Shown: positions 1-14,823, counted from the stretch's first letter. The stretch is 64,000 nt of DNA from Paracoccaceae bacterium (GCA_019429405.1 JAHYIZ010000003.1:62001-126000); one strand, 5' to 3'. Notes: a model not told the origin generated them from the sequence alone. Numbers and translations are program-made.

Positions 1-779
1 TTGATGCCCCAGTTTCGCGCCATGGCACTATAGCGCGGTTGGCGGTGCGCCAGCGCGCGCCGGTAGGTCCAGCGCACGAAGGCGTCGGGGTCAACCCGGC
101 CCGGCGGCTGGCCGGTTTCGGCGTGGTAATCGGCCCATGCCGCCTCAAGAAAAGCGGGCTGGTAATACATCGGCTTGGGGGCGCGGTCGAAGCGGCGGGC
201 CAGCTCTTCGCTGTGCTCATCGCTGCCCTCGATCCAGACCATCAGCATATTGGCGGCAAGCGCGGTCAACACCGGGTCGGCGGGGTCATCGGGTTCGACC
301 ACCTCGCAGATCGAGCCGCCGCTGTCGCAGACGAAATGTTCATAGCCGTAAAGATCATGCGCGCGGTCTATGAACGCGGGGGTGTCGAGCAGCGCCGCGA
401 TTTCGGCCAGCCGGTGCTGGTCTTGCCGGTGCAGGTATTCCTCAAAGGGCAGGCCACCGCGTGCCGGATCGCCCGGCTTGCCAAGGTAGGTCGACAGCGG
501 GGCGAGGTTGTCGAACGTGATGTTCGAGGCGATGTAGACGGAATCGGTCAGCAACAGCTCGCGCAGCAGCGGCACCTTCATCGCCTCGCGCTTGAAATTG
601 TCGGCGATGTGTTCGCCCATGTAGCGGGTTCCGATGCGGTAATCGACCGAGTAGTGGAACCATTCGCCGGTGCCGCGCAACATGCTGGCGACATGGGTCT
701 TGCCCAAGCCCGACATGCCGAACAACAGCACCTTCTTGCGCGGCGCGGCGCGCCATTCGGCGGCGGATTGATACATCAT
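1..779 (-). CDS. P-loop ATPase, conserved hypothetical (3' end outside window)
   Basis: Read from an ATG at 779 (a second ATG follows at once at 776), this frame stays open for 259 codons to the left edge, so the C-terminus is missing. Residues 17-29 form a Walker A loop (hydrophobic run, then G-M-S-G-L-G-K-T at 21-28), which supports nucleotide binding. The rest is mixed charged and aromatic sequence without membrane segments, so it is probably a soluble cytoplasmic NTPase or small kinase-like protein. I do not recognise a specific function. It lies 27 bases downstream of an EamA transporter gene in the same direction and could be cotranscribed with it. Confidence 0.8.
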   Translation of the reverse strand, partial: MMYQSAAEWRAAPRKKVLLFGMSGLGKTHVASMLRGTGEWFHYSVDYRIGTRYMGEHIADNFKREAMKVPLLRELLLTDSVYIASNITFDNLAPLSTYLGKPGDPARGGLPFEEYLHRQDQHRLAEIAALLDTPAFIDRAHDLYGYEHFVCDSGGSICEVVEPDDPADPVLTALAANMLMVWIEGSDEHSEELARRFDRAPKPMYYQPAFLEAAWADYHAETGQPPGRVDPDAFVRWTYRRALAHRQPRYSAMARNWGI

Positions 780-806
780 CGCAAGGCCCTTTCGCTTGCC
801 GCCCGT

Positions 807-1748
807 TTAGCGTGGCAAAGCCTGCCCGTCACGCGGTTTTGCCGGTTGGGCGGGCTTTGCCGGGGCGCGGTTAAGCGCCATCAGCCCCACCGCCAGCATG
901 CCAAAACCCGCAAGCGCGTTCCAGCCCAGCCGCTCGCCATAGACCCAGGCGCCCGCGAGGATCGCCACTGGCGGTATCAGCAGCGTGACCAGCGACAGAT
1001 TGCCCGCCCCCGCCAGCGCAAGAATGCGGTAGTAGATCAGATAGGCCAGCGCCGAACAGCCAAAGGCGAGCCACGCAATGCCCGCCCAGACCGAAGCCGC
1101 CCAGTCAAAGCTTGGCACGCCATCGATCAGCAGCATCGCGGGCAGCATCCAGACCGTGCCGCCGGTCAGCATCCCGGCTGCCGCCACCTCGGGGCTGAGG
1201 CCGCGGATCGCGCGGCGTGCATAGGCACCAGCAAAACCGTAGGAGATTGAGGCGCCCACCACCGCCAGTTGCCCCGCCGAGGTCAGCGTGAAGCCCATCA
1301 GCGCCGCGGGCCCGATTGCGATTACCACGCCCGCAAACCCGATTGCCACGCCCAAGGCCTTGTTCAGCGTCAGCCGCTCATCGGCAAAGACCGCCGCCGC
1401 GATCACCACCGCAAACACGGCGGTCGAGGCGTTCAGGATGGAGGCAAGGCCCGACTCGATGTGCTGTTGCCCCCAGACGATGAGCGAGAAGGGAATCGCG
1501 TTGTTCAGCGCGCCCATGATCAGAAAGCGCAGAACATAGCGCGGGTCGCGTGGCACCGGCAGGCGGCGCGCAAGCACCCAGAGCCAGAGCACCACCGCCC
1601 CGCCCACCACGCGCAGGCCAACCACGGTCAGCACGCCCGCGCCGCCAAGGGCGGCGCGGTTCGACAGAAACGAGGTGCCCCAGATCAGCGCCAGCGCGCC
1701 CAAAAGCAGCCATGCAAGCGGCGATATGCGGGTTTGTGTCATGCTCAT
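807..1748 (-). CDS. EamA/DMT-family inner-membrane transporter
   Basis: A 313-residue protein with about ten hydrophobic segments and the internal duplication typical of drug/metabolite transporters. The first half begins with the A-L-I-W-G-T-S-F stretch common in EamA domains (near residue 20), and the second half ends with the Y-G-E-R-L motif before the last helix. Length is normal for the family. Members export metabolites or amino acids, but the substrate cannot be told from sequence. It sits just downstream of another EamA gene in the same direction, with about 50 bases between them. The ATG at 1748 is followed by another Met two codons later (1742), so the start may be one of two. Confidence 0.9.
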   Translation of the reverse strand: MSMTQTRISPLAWLLLGALALIWGTSFLSNRAALGGAGVLTVVGLRVVGGAVVLWLWVLARRLPVPRDPRYVLRFLIMGALNNAIPFSLIVWGQQHIESGLASILNASTAVFAVVIAAAVFADERLTLNKALGVAIGFAGVVIAIGPAALMGFTLTSAGQLAVVGASISYGFAGAYARRAIRGLSPEVAAAGMLTGGTVWMLPAMLLIDGVPSFDWAASVWAGIAWLAFGCSALAYLIYYRILALAGAGNLSLVTLLIPPVAILAGAWVYGERLGWNALAGFGMLAVGLMALNRAPAKPAQPAKPRDGQALPR

Positions 1749-1800
1749 GCGCCCTAGCTAGGGCCGCTCGCGCCGCCGCGCCACCCGGAACTTGTGCTGA

Positions 1801-2685
1801 TTACACTTTCGCGCTGCGTCCCCGGCTTTCGGCGCGGAGGTTCAGCCATGTCGCGGCAAAGATGATCGCGCCGCCCGCAAACACCGCAATTTGCAGCGGC
1901 TCGGCATAAAGCACCATGCCGACCACGCCGATGATCGGCAGGCGCAGAAAGTCGATCGGGACCACCACCGACGCTGGGGCAATGGAAAGCGCGCGCGTCA
2001 TGCAGTAATGCCCGCCAAGCCCGGCAACGCCGATCAGCACCAGCCACGGCGCGCTGGCGGCGGTGGGGGCGGCGATCTGGCCATCATGGCCTGCAAGCGC
2101 CAAGCCGAAGGCAAGCTGGAACACCGTCATCCAGAACATGATCTCGATCAGCGGCGCCACCCGCGTCAGCCGCTTGGTGGCAAGTGCTGACCCGGCAAAG
2201 CCCACCGCCGCCGCCAGCGCCACCAGCACGCCCGGCGAAAGCCCGCCCACCGCCCATGGCTGCGCCGCGATCAGCACCCCGGCAAAACCCAGACCCGCCG
2301 CGATCAGCCGCACCGCGGTGAAGCGCTCGCCCAGCACCAGCGGTGCGGCCAGTGCCACCATGATCGGGTAGGAAAATTCAACCGCGAACAGTTGCGCCAG
2401 CGGGATCAGCGTCAGCGCATGGAACCACAGGTTCTGGCCCGCGAAATGAAAGGCGTTGCGCAGGCCGTGCAGTGCCAGCCGGTGCGGCCGCAAGGCGCCC
2501 ATGTTGCGCGTGCCAAGCGCCACCGCCAGCACCAGCGCAAGCCCGATGACCGAGCGGTAGGTCATGATCTCGAAGGTGTCATGCGCGCTTGCGACCATGC
2601 GCCCGGCCACTGCCATCGCGCTGAAGGCAGCCATTGCGCCGCCCATCCACAGGGCGGCGGCAAGCGGGCGGGGCGCGTGAGGCAT
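1801..2685 (-). CDS. EamA/DMT-family transporter, second copy
   Basis: A 294-residue hydrophobic protein starting M-P-H-A-P-R-P-L. The frame is open further upstream but reads as arginine/glutamine-rich antisense sequence, so I chose the ATG at 2685, from which the first membrane segment follows promptly. It has about ten membrane segments in two EamA repeats, the first with the R-S-V-I-G region after helix 2 and the second starting around residue 150. It is only distantly similar to its downstream neighbour, so the pair looks like paralogues of different specificity rather than a recent duplication. Substrate unknown. Confidence 0.88.
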   Translation of the reverse strand: MPHAPRPLAAALWMGGAMAAFSAMAVAGRMVASAHDTFEIMTYRSVIGLALVLAVALGTRNMGALRPHRLALHGLRNAFHFAGQNLWFHALTLIPLAQLFAVEFSYPIMVALAAPLVLGERFTAVRLIAAGLGFAGVLIAAQPWAVGGLSPGVLVALAAAVGFAGSALATKRLTRVAPLIEIMFWMTVFQLAFGLALAGHDGQIAAPTAASAPWLVLIGVAGLGGHYCMTRALSIAPASVVVPIDFLRLPIIGVVGMVLYAEPLQIAVFAGGAIIFAATWLNLRAESRGRSAKV

Positions 2686-2814
2686 GGCTGACCTGCGGTT
2701 CGTTGCCGGGCTTCTTCGCGCGCGGCTGCGGCCTTGTCCAGTGCCGCTGTTTCGGGGCTTTTGTAACCTGCGGCTTTCTGGCAAGTCAGACACAGGCAAG
2801 ACTGCGAGGCAAGA

Positions 2815-5297
<2,483 letters not shown>

Positions 5298-5352
5298 TGC
5301 AACACAGGGCGTTGGTGACCATTCTTGATGCTTTACATGAAGGTGGGCGGCG

Positions 5353-6552
5353 GTGACGCCCGCGGCCCGCGTCGCCGCCGCGATCGACATTCTGGACCGC
5401 CACCTTGGCGGCGAGGCCGCCGAGGCCGCGCTGACGCAATGGGCGCGTGCCAACCGCTATGCGGGGTCTGGCGACCGTGCCGCGGTGCGCGACCATGTTT
5501 ATGACGCGCTGCGCTGCCGGCGGTCCTACGCGGTGCTTGGCGGGGCGCTGACCGGGCGCGGCCTGATGCGCGGGCGCTGCGCCGCACAAGGCATTGACGC
5601 GGATAGTATTTTCACCGGATCGCGGTTTGCCCCAGAAGCCTTGACCGAGGCCGAACGCGCGCCGCCTGTCGCCCCCGTCGGGCTTGACGCGCTCGATTGC
5701 CCCGACTGGCTGGCGCCTGCGCTGCGCGCATCGCTTGGCGATGATTTCGCGCCCGTGATGGCGGCACAGCGCCAGCGCGCGCCGCTCTTTCTGCGCGTCA
5801 ATGCGGCGCATGCGACGCGGCCGGAGGCGATTGCGGCGCTGGCCGCTGATGGCATTGTGGCCAAGCCGCGTGACGAGGTGAGCTTTGCGCTGCAAGTAAC
5901 GGAAAACGCGCGAAAAGTCGCGGTATCAATGACCTACGCGCAAGGCGTGGTCGAGGTTCAGGACCTGTCGTCGCAAGCAGCGGTTGCGGCGCTGCCTCTG
6001 CGCCCGGGCATGCGCGTGCTCGACTATTGCGCGGGTGGCGGTGGCAAGTTGCTGGCGATGGCGGCGCGTGCGCCCGGCGATTATTGCGCGCATGATGCCG
6101 ACCCCGCACGGATGCGCGATCTGCCCGCGCGCGCCGCGCGCGCCGGGGTGGCGCCGCGCCTTGTGGATCCGGGGCAGGCGCCGGGCGGGCAAGACCTCGT
6201 GCTGGTCGATGCGCCCTGTTCCGGCTCGGGCACATGGCGGCGCACGCCCGAGGCGAAATGGCGGCTGACTGCTGCGCGTCTGGCCGAACTGGTGGCGGTG
6301 CAGCGCAAGATTCTGGCCGAGGCGCAGGCACATGTCAGCGCCACGGGTGTTCTGGCCTACATGACCTGCTCGCTGCTGCGGTCTGAAAACGAAGATCAGG
6401 CTTCGCATTTTCTTGCTGCGAACCCCGGTTGGCGGTTGGCGCAGGCGCGACGTTTCAGCCCGCTTGGCGGCGGTGACGGCTTCTATCTGGCGGTGTTCGC
6501 CCGAAACGGGCATGATGGGCACACGCAGGGGTTGTATATGGTATCGGCTTAA
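5353..6552 (+). CDS. RsmB/NOP-family RNA (cytosine-5) methyltransferase
   Basis: A 399-residue SAM-dependent methyltransferase, probably acting on rRNA. The N-terminal 130 residues resemble the NusB-like RNA-binding part of RsmB. The methylase core has the SAM-binding loop L-D-Y-C-A-G-G-G-G-K and both signature cysteines of m5C methylases: D-A-P-C-S-G-S-G (Cys289) and T-C-S-L (Cys339). It starts with GTG at 5353. Rhodobacteraceae often carry more than one RsmB paralogue, so the exact target base is not assigned. It follows guaB by 55 bases and is probably cotranscribed with it. Confidence 0.88.
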   Translation: MTPAARVAAAIDILDRHLGGEAAEAALTQWARANRYAGSGDRAAVRDHVYDALRCRRSYAVLGGALTGRGLMRGRCAAQGIDADSIFTGSRFAPEALTEAERAPPVAPVGLDALDCPDWLAPALRASLGDDFAPVMAAQRQRAPLFLRVNAAHATRPEAIAALAADGIVAKPRDEVSFALQVTENARKVAVSMTYAQGVVEVQDLSSQAAVAALPLRPGMRVLDYCAGGGGKLLAMAARAPGDYCAHDADPARMRDLPARAARAGVAPRLVDPGQAPGGQDLVLVDAPCSGSGTWRRTPEAKWRLTAARLAELVAVQRKILAEAQAHVSATGVLAYMTCSLLRSENEDQASHFLAANPGWRLAQARRFSPLGGGDGFYLAVFARNGHDGHTQGLYMVSA

Positions 6553-6600
6553 TCCCCCTTTAAGCTTTTACCGGCGCAATGACTGCGAGCGAATCTGCCG

Positions 6601-6606
6601 CAGGAG
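6601..6606 (+). promoter_or_regulatory. Ribosome binding site supporting a TTG start for cckA
   Basis: The caggag sequence lies six bases before a TTG at 6613. No comparably spaced site precedes the first in-frame ATG at 6643, so this site favours the rare TTG start. Confidence 0.65.
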
Positions 6607-6612
6607 CCACGG

Positions 6613-8919
6613 TTGACGCACCCGCTGACCACGCCCACCCCGATGACGCAAACTGCGCTCGCGCTTGCGCCGGGCCGGTTTTGGCTGATGATCGCGGCGT
6701 TGGCGGCAGCGGGCATGGCGCTTGTGGTGCCCGAACGCTGGCAGATGCTGCTCTGCTTTGCGGTGGCGGGCGGGCTGGTGGCGACCGCGTGCCTGCTCTG
6801 GCTGCTGGCTCACCTCCATGGCCGTGGCCAGGCCGCGATGCAGCGGCAACTGGCCGAATTCATTGCGCATGATGCAGCACCCAGCTTTACCACCGATGGC
6901 GACGGCAGCATCGGTTTTCAAAACCACGCTGCGATGGCGCGGTTTGGCGCGCGCGGCGGGCAAACGCTGACGCAGGCGCTCTCGGAAGTGTTCGCCAACC
7001 CGGCTGCCGTGCTGTTTCGCTTGCAGGGCAAGGCCGCAGCCCTTGGCGCGGCACACGAAGACCTGGTCACCCGGCGCGGCCACGCGCGGCTTGCGGTGCA
7101 CCGGGTCGGCGCAGGCGGTTTTTTGTGGCGGCTGGAAGAAATGGACGAGCATGCCAACGGCGCGCGCAGCGGCCATACGCTCAGCCTGCCGATGCTGACC
7201 GCATCGAAGAACGACACCATCCTTTACATGAACGAGGCGATGCTGCGGCTGGTGGGCGAACGGGTGCGCGCCCTCGACAGGATTTTTTCCGAATTGCCGC
7301 TGCGCTCGGGTGAGGAACATACGATTGCCACAGCCAGCGGCGTGACGCGCGCTGTCGTCGCCGAGGTTGCGGCCTCGGCTGGCCGACGCGAAATCTATCT
7401 GTTGCCCTCCGCGACCGGGCGCACCACGGCATCGGACCCCACCTCGTTTGATGCGCTTCCGGTGGCGCTGATGCGGCTTGCGCCCGACGGTCTGGTGCTG
7501 GCTGCCAACCGCACGGCGCGGGCTTTGCTGGGCGACGTTGACGCCAACGCGCGGTTTTCGGAGCTTTTCGAGGGGCTCGGGCGCCCGCTGAATGACTGGC
7601 TTGCCGATGCGCTTTCGGGGCGCGCCGACCGCCGCCCCGAAGTGTTGCGCGCGCGCCAGAGCGAGCGCGAAGTGTTCCTGCAGGTCTCGCTTGCGCGTGT
7701 GGTCGAGGATGGTCGGGCCAGCCTTGTGGCCGTACTTTCGGATGCGACCCAGCTCAAGACGCTCGAAGCGCAGTTCGTGCAAAGCCAGAAGATGCAGGCG
7801 ATCGGGCAACTCGCGGGCGGGGTTGCGCATGATTTCAACAACCTGCTGACCGCGATCTCGGGCCATTGCGACCTTCTCATGCTGCGCCACGACAAGGGCG
7901 ACCCGGATTTTTCTGACCTCAGCCAGATCAGCCAGAACGCAAACCGCGCCGCGAGCCTTGTTGGTCAACTGCTGGCGTTTTCGCGCAAACAGACGCTGAA
8001 GCCGCGCATCATCGACCTGCGCGACACGCTGTCGGACCTCACGCATCTGCTGAACCGGCTGGTCGGAGAAAAGGTGCGTCTGCTGCTGACCCACGCCCCT
8101 GATCTGGCGCCGATCCGCGCCGACAAGCGCCAGTTGGAGCAGGTCATCATGAACCTCGTGGTCAACGCCCGCGACGCGATGCCGGGCGGCGGCGAAATTC
8201 GGATAGAAACCGAAGCGTTGAACCTGACCGCCGAGTTGACCCGTGACCGCGCAACGCTTTCGCCCGGCAACTATGTCGTGGTGCGGGTGATCGACGAGGG
8301 CATCGGCATCGCGCCCGACAAGATCGCGAAGATCTTTGAGCCGTTCTATACCACCAAGCGCGCCGGCGAAGGCACCGGATTGGGCCTGTCGACCGTCTAC
8401 GGAATCGTCAAGCAAACCGGTGGCTATGTCTTTTGCGATTCGGTGGTGGGGTCGGGCACCTGTTTCACGCTCTATTTTCCGGCGCACGATCAACTTGAGA
8501 CTGAGCCGGAGGATATCCACGAGGCACCGGCCCCGCGTGCGACCTGCGGGGCGCAGGCCTCGGTGCTGCTGGTTGAAGATGAGGCCCCGGTGCGTGCATT
8601 TGCAAGCCGCGCGCTGAAGCTGCGCGGCTACACCGTGTTCGAGGCCGAGACCGGCGAGGAGGCGCTGCATATTCTTGAGGACGAAACGTTGCTGATCGAC
8701 GTGTTTCTGAGTGATGTCATCATGCCTGGCATGGACGGGCCGTCCTGGGTGCGCGAAGCGCTGAAGGCGCGGCCCGCAACCCGCGTGGTGTTCGTTTCGG
8801 GCTACGCCGAGGATGTGTTTACCGACGGCCGGCCGCCGGTCCCTGGCGCGGTGTTCCTGCCAAAACCCTTTTCGTTAAGCGAGTTGACCGAAACCGTGAG
8901 CAAGCAGCTGCGCAGATAA
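6613..8919 (+). CDS. cckA: Hybrid sensor histidine kinase CckA
   Basis: A 768-residue membrane kinase that in alphaproteobacteria feeds phosphate through ChpT to CtrA and controls the cell cycle, motility and, in Rhodobacter, gene transfer agent production. Two membrane segments lie in residues 14-60, followed by PAS-like regions. The dimerisation box G-Q-L-A-G-G-V-A-H-D-F-N-N-L-L puts the phospho-accepting His at residue 406. The ATPase domain carries N-A-R-D-A-M and G-T-G-L-G-L-S. A C-terminal receiver domain has V-E-D-E and the acceptor Asp701 in S-D-V-I-M-P. This architecture and length are those of CckA. Translation appears to begin at TTG. I see no SOS box upstream. Confidence 0.9.
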   Translation: MTHPLTTPTPMTQTALALAPGRFWLMIAALAAAGMALVVPERWQMLLCFAVAGGLVATACLLWLLAHLHGRGQAAMQRQLAEFIAHDAAPSFTTDGDGSIGFQNHAAMARFGARGGQTLTQALSEVFANPAAVLFRLQGKAAALGAAHEDLVTRRGHARLAVHRVGAGGFLWRLEEMDEHANGARSGHTLSLPMLTASKNDTILYMNEAMLRLVGERVRALDRIFSELPLRSGEEHTIATASGVTRAVVAEVAASAGRREIYLLPSATGRTTASDPTSFDALPVALMRLAPDGLVLAANRTARALLGDVDANARFSELFEGLGRPLNDWLADALSGRADRRPEVLRARQSEREVFLQVSLARVVEDGRASLVAVLSDATQLKTLEAQFVQSQKMQAIGQLAGGVAHDFNNLLTAISGHCDLLMLRHDKGDPDFSDLSQISQNANRAASLVGQLLAFSRKQTLKPRIIDLRDTLSDLTHLLNRLVGEKVRLLLTHAPDLAPIRADKRQLEQVIMNLVVNARDAMPGGGEIRIETEALNLTAELTRDRATLSPGNYVVVRVIDEGIGIAPDKIAKIFEPFYTTKRAGEGTGLGLSTVYGIVKQTGGYVFCDSVVGSGTCFTLYFPAHDQLETEPEDIHEAPAPRATCGAQASVLLVEDEAPVRAFASRALKLRGYTVFEAETGEEALHILEDETLLIDVFLSDVIMPGMDGPSWVREALKARPATRVVFVSGYAEDVFTDGRPPVPGAVFLPKPFSLSELTETVSKQLRR

Positions 8920-8966
8920 CCCGTGCCGCCGGCCCCGCAGCCCTTCGTGCGGCCTGGGCGTGCCAT

Positions 8967-9575
8967 TCAGGACGTTTCGCCTGCCCTGACACGCGCGTAA
9001 AGCGCGTGGTCCTCGGCCATGTGGGTTTGCAGGCGCTCGCGCAGCGGCGCGGCCAGCCTGGTCTCGCCCTTGGGCGACACATTGACCTGCGGCAGCTGGA
9101 TTTCGAAATCGAGCCGCGCCTCCAGAAAGCTGACCAGACGCCCGATGTCTTCGTAGCAAAAGAGCTTGTCGACGCCCAACGTGCCATCGGCAAGGCTGAG
9201 GAACCGCGCCTGAGAGCCAAGCTGTGCGTAGGGCGGCTGCGGTCGCGTCATATAGGCGCTTGCGAACTCATCAAAACTCAGCCCCTCGGTCGAGTTGGGG
9301 CTGCCCGAAATATCGTCGCGCTGACGGAACCTGTACCAGCTGCCCAACCAGTCCTGCGGCTCGCGCATCAGCGCCACCACGTCAAAACGCGCGCCCGAGG
9401 CGGTCTCGAGATAGGGCGCAAGAAACCGGCGAAAGCGCTGGGCGGTGGTGTGTTTCAAGGCAGGCGGGCGCTGCACTGCGATGGCCGCAAGCGGCTCCAG
9501 GGCAACCGAAAGCGCGGTGGAACCGGTTTTTGGCGTGGCCAGAAGCACCAGTTTTTGCTGCCAGAATATAAGCAT
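8967..9575 (-). CDS. Sulfotransferase-family protein
   Basis: A 202-residue protein, reading M-L-I-F-W-Q-Q-K-L-V-L-L-A-T-P-K-T-G-S-T-A. The P-K-T-G-S-T-A segment (residues 15-21) is the phosphosulfate-binding loop typical of PAPS-dependent sulfotransferases, and the internal L-M-R-E-P-Q-D-W-L matches the second PAPS contact. The acceptor is unknown; such genes in Rhodobacteraceae are usually assigned to cell-surface sugar or lipid sulfation, but this is inference. The frame extends to 9653, but I prefer the ATG at 9575 because the core strand of the fold begins there. It is divergent from recA. Confidence 0.75.
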   Translation of the reverse strand: MLIFWQQKLVLLATPKTGSTALSVALEPLAAIAVQRPPALKHTTAQRFRRFLAPYLETASGARFDVVALMREPQDWLGSWYRFRQRDDISGSPNSTEGLSFDEFASAYMTRPQPPYAQLGSQARFLSLADGTLGVDKLFCYEDIGRLVSFLEARLDFEIQLPQVNVSPKGETRLAAPLRERLQTHMAEDHALYARVRAGETS

Positions 9576-9709
9576 GGAACCCACCGACGAAATTTTCCCA
9601 TACCTAGCCGGGAAGCCAGGCAGCGTAAACCGGATCTTAACCATCTTTACCAAGACTCACCGCGCAAGATTTGAGTTGAATTGTTCTGGTTTTGGCCTCA
9701 TAGCTTGCA

Positions 9710-9724
9710 GAACAAGACAAGAAC
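9710..9724 (+). promoter_or_regulatory. LexA (SOS) box of recA
   Basis: GAAC-aagacaa-GAAC is the exact reverse complement pattern of the GTTC-N7-GTTC LexA box known from Rhodobacter and other alphaproteobacteria. It ends 58 bases before the recA ATG, where LexA would block transcription. Confidence 0.88.
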
Positions 9725-9782
9725 ACGCGCCCCGGGGCATCTGGTTGCCGCACGGCGCGCCCTGTGGGATAAGGATCAGGCA

Positions 9783-10850
9783 ATGGCAACGACGGCAGTA
9801 TTTGACATGAACGACAAGCGCTCGGCAGACAAACAAAAAGCGCTCGATTCGGCGCTGGCACAGATCGAGCGGCAGTTCGGCAAGGGCTCGATCATGCGGC
9901 TCGGCTCGGACAATCCGGTGATGGATGTCGAGGCGACCTCAACCGGCTCGCTGGGGCTCGATATCGCGCTGGGCATTGGCGGCTTGCCAAAGGGGCGGGT
10001 GATCGAGATTTACGGGCCCGAAAGCTCGGGCAAGACCACGCTGACGCTGCATGTGGTGGCCGAAGAGCAAAAGAAGGGTGGCGTCTGCGCCTTTGTCGAT
10101 GCTGAACACGCGCTCGACCCGCAATATGCGCGCAAGCTGGGGGTCAACCTCGACGAGCTCTTGATTTCGCAGCCCGATACCGGCGAACAGGCGCTAGAGA
10201 TTGTCGATACGCTGGTGCGTTCCGGCGCGGTCAATCTGGTGGTAATCGATTCGGTCGCGGCACTGACCCCGAAATCGGAAATTGAAGGCGACATGGGCGA
10301 CCATCAGGTGGGTGCGCAGGCCCGTCTGATGAGCCAGGCGATGCGCAAGCTGACCGCCAGCATCGGGCGCTCCAACTGCATGGTCATCTTCATCAACCAG
10401 ATCCGCATGAAGATCGGGGTGATGTTTGGCAGCCCTGAAACCACCAGTGGCGGGCAAGCGCTGAAATTTTACGCGAGCGTGCGGCTCGACATCCGCCGCA
10501 CCGGCTCGATCAAGGACCGCGACGAGGTGGTTGGCAACACCACCCGCGTCAAGGTGGTGAAGAACAAGGTGGCGCCGCCGTTCAAGCAGGTCGAGTTTGA
10601 CATCATGTATGGCGAAGGCATCTCGAAGGTGGGCGAGCTGGTCGATCTGGGGGTGAAGGCCGGGGTGGTCGAGAAATCGGGCGCCTGGTATTCCTACGGC
10701 GATGAGCGCATCGGGCAGGGGCGTGAAAACGCCAAGCAGTATCTGCGCGATAACCCCGCCATGGCTAACGCCATTGAAGACAAGATCCGCGCCGGTCACG
10801 GGCTCGATTTTTCGGCCACCGAGGTCGATGAGGCGGTGACCGAGGAATAG
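9783..10850 (+). CDS. recA: Recombinase A
   Basis: A 355-residue RecA that forms filaments on single-stranded DNA for homologous recombination and activates LexA self-cleavage. Walker A G-P-E-S-S-G-K-T spans residues 78-85, and the Walker B strand is [11 protein letters not shown]. The DNA-binding loop [13 protein letters not shown] is intact, and the C-terminus is short and acidic. There is no intein. The gene has a LexA box upstream at 9710-9724. alaS follows after 115 bases in the same direction, as in many alphaproteobacteria, with a weak hairpin in the gap. Confidence 0.99.
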   Translation: MATTAVFDMNDKRSADKQKALDSALAQIERQFGKGSIMRLGSDNPVMDVEATSTGSLGLDIALGIGGLPKGRVIEIYGPESSGKTTLTLHVVAEEQKKGGVCAFVDAEHALDPQYARKLGVNLDELLISQPDTGEQALEIVDTLVRSGAVNLVVIDSVAALTPKSEIEGDMGDHQVGAQARLMSQAMRKLTASIGRSNCMVIFINQIRMKIGVMFGSPETTSGGQALKFYASVRLDIRRTGSIKDRDEVVGNTTRVKVVKNKVAPPFKQVEFDIMYGEGISKVGELVDLGVKAGVVEKSGAWYSYGDERIGQGRENAKQYLRDNPAMANAIEDKIRAGHGLDFSATEVDEAVTEE

Positions 10851-10872
10851 GGCGCAGTTTTGGCGCACCGGA

Positions 10873-10895
10873 CGGCTGGGCTGCGTGCCCGGCCG
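10873..10895 (+). terminator. Possible recA terminator hairpin
   Basis: A nine-pair stem (cggctgggc with gcccggccg, one G-U pair) closes a five-base loop and is followed by the T-rich ctttgctttct. It lies 22 bases after the recA stop. The T-tract is interrupted, so termination may be partial. Confidence 0.45.
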
Positions 10896-10965
10896 CTTTG
10901 CTTTCTGGACAGGGCAGGGGCCGGGCGCTAAACGATGGGCGAACCGCCCGAGATAGGCCCCCGAC

Positions 10966-13622
<2,657 letters not shown>

Positions 13623-13626
<4 letters not shown>

Positions 13627-13931
13627 CCGAAAAGCCCACCCCCACCGCGCTCTGGATCGCGCATGTGCATGTGACCGATGCTGCCGCATACGGCCGCTAT
13701 GCCGCCGCCGCAGGGCCGGCGATTGCGTCCTTTGGCGGCGTCTTTCTGGCGCGCGGCGGGCGCTACGTGCAGCTTGAGGGCCGGGACCGGCCGCGCAATG
13801 TGGTGGCGCGGTTCCCGAGCCTTGAGGCGGCCCATGCCTGCTACCTGTCGCCGGCCTATCAGGCGGCACTTGCGCATGCCAAGGGTGCGTCGGAACGCGA
13901 TCTGATGATTGTCGAGGAAGTCACACCCTGA
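13623..13931 (+). CDS. DUF1330 family protein
   Basis: A 102-residue protein of the DUF1330 ferredoxin-like (dimeric alpha-beta barrel) type. It reads W-I-A-H-V-H-V-T-D near the start, then [11 protein letters not shown] in the middle, and [17 protein letters not shown] towards the end, which is the pattern typical of the family. No catalytic residues are established for it and the function is unknown. Its ATG overlaps the alaS stop by four bases. Confidence 0.85.
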
Positions 13932-14028
13932 CACTTTGCCGCGATTTGGGGTTCCGGCCTTCCACATTTTGAATGTATCATGGTTCCAACGCGGCGCTAC
14001 AGCTGCGGGCAGGGGGCAAAGGCAAGCA

Positions 14029-14823
14029 ATGTGCCGTTGGGCGGCCTATATCGGGCAACCGATCTATCTTGAGGAAATCATCAGCAGGCCGGGTCACTCG
14101 CTGATCCATCAAAGCCATTGCGCGACCGAATGCCATTCGTCGATCAACGCCGATGGCTTTGGCATTGCGTGGTATGGCGCGCGGCCCGAACCGGGGCTTT
14201 ACCGGGATGTCATGCCTGCCTGGTCAGACCCCAACCTGAAATCGCTGACCGCGCAGGTACAATCGGGCCTGTTCCTTGCGCATGTGCGCGCCTCGACCGG
14301 AACCGCCACCAGCCGCAACAACTGCCATCCGTTCGCGGTCGGGCGCTGGAGCTTCATGCATAACGGTCAGTTTGGTGGCTATGACAGCTACCGCCGCGAC
14401 GCCGAAATGTTGATCCCGGATGCCCATTACCCCAACCGCAAAGGCGCCACCGACAGCGAGGCGCTGTTTCTGGTGGCCTTGGGCGAGGGCCTGGACACCG
14501 ACCCGAAGGGCGCGATGGAGCGTGCGACGGCACGGCTGGAGGCACTGGCGCGCGCGCGCGGCGCCGCCCCCTTTGTGCGCCTGACCTGCGCCTTTTCCGA
14601 CGGCCGGCGGCTTTACGCAATCCGCTATGCCACCGACGATCTGGCCCCGACGCTCTACCATCGCTGGTCCGATACACGCGCGGGCCGCGCCGTGGTTTCC
14701 GAGCCATTGGAAACCGGCGAGGGCGGCTGGGAACCTTTGCCGCAGGGCGCGTTCTGCACCTTCGACGGCGCAGAAATGCGGGTCGAGCCGTTCTTGCCGG
14801 CCGCGGCGGCCAAAGCGGCCTGA
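14029..14823 (+). CDS. Class II glutamine amidotransferase (YafJ/EgtC-like)
   Basis: A 264-residue protein starting M-C-R-W, so removal of Met exposes Cys2, the N-terminal nucleophile of class II (Ntn-type) glutaminases. The H-V-R-A-S-T-G-T-A element near residue 85 and H-N-G-Q-F-G near residue 107 are the substrate-binding motifs of this domain. It is a stand-alone amidotransferase domain, similar to YafJ, whose acceptor is not known. The frame is open upstream, but the catalytic mechanism requires Cys at position 2, which fixes this ATG. It converges on the NlpD-like gene with 25 bases between. Confidence 0.88.
   Translation: MCRWAAYIGQPIYLEEIISRPGHSLIHQSHCATECHSSINADGFGIAWYGARPEPGLYRDVMPAWSDPNLKSLTAQVQSGLFLAHVRASTGTATSRNNCHPFAVGRWSFMHNGQFGGYDSYRRDAEMLIPDAHYPNRKGATDSEALFLVALGEGLDTDPKGAMERATARLEALARARGAAPFVRLTCAFSDGRRLYAIRYATDDLAPTLYHRWSDTRAGRAVVSEPLETGEGGWEPLPQGAFCTFDGAEMRVEPFLPAAAAKAA

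Noticed and set aside
6568-8670. A 700-codon open frame on the minus strand
   Set aside because: It lies opposite cckA and reads as Arg/His/Gln-rich sequence with no domain; it is a GC-driven antisense frame.
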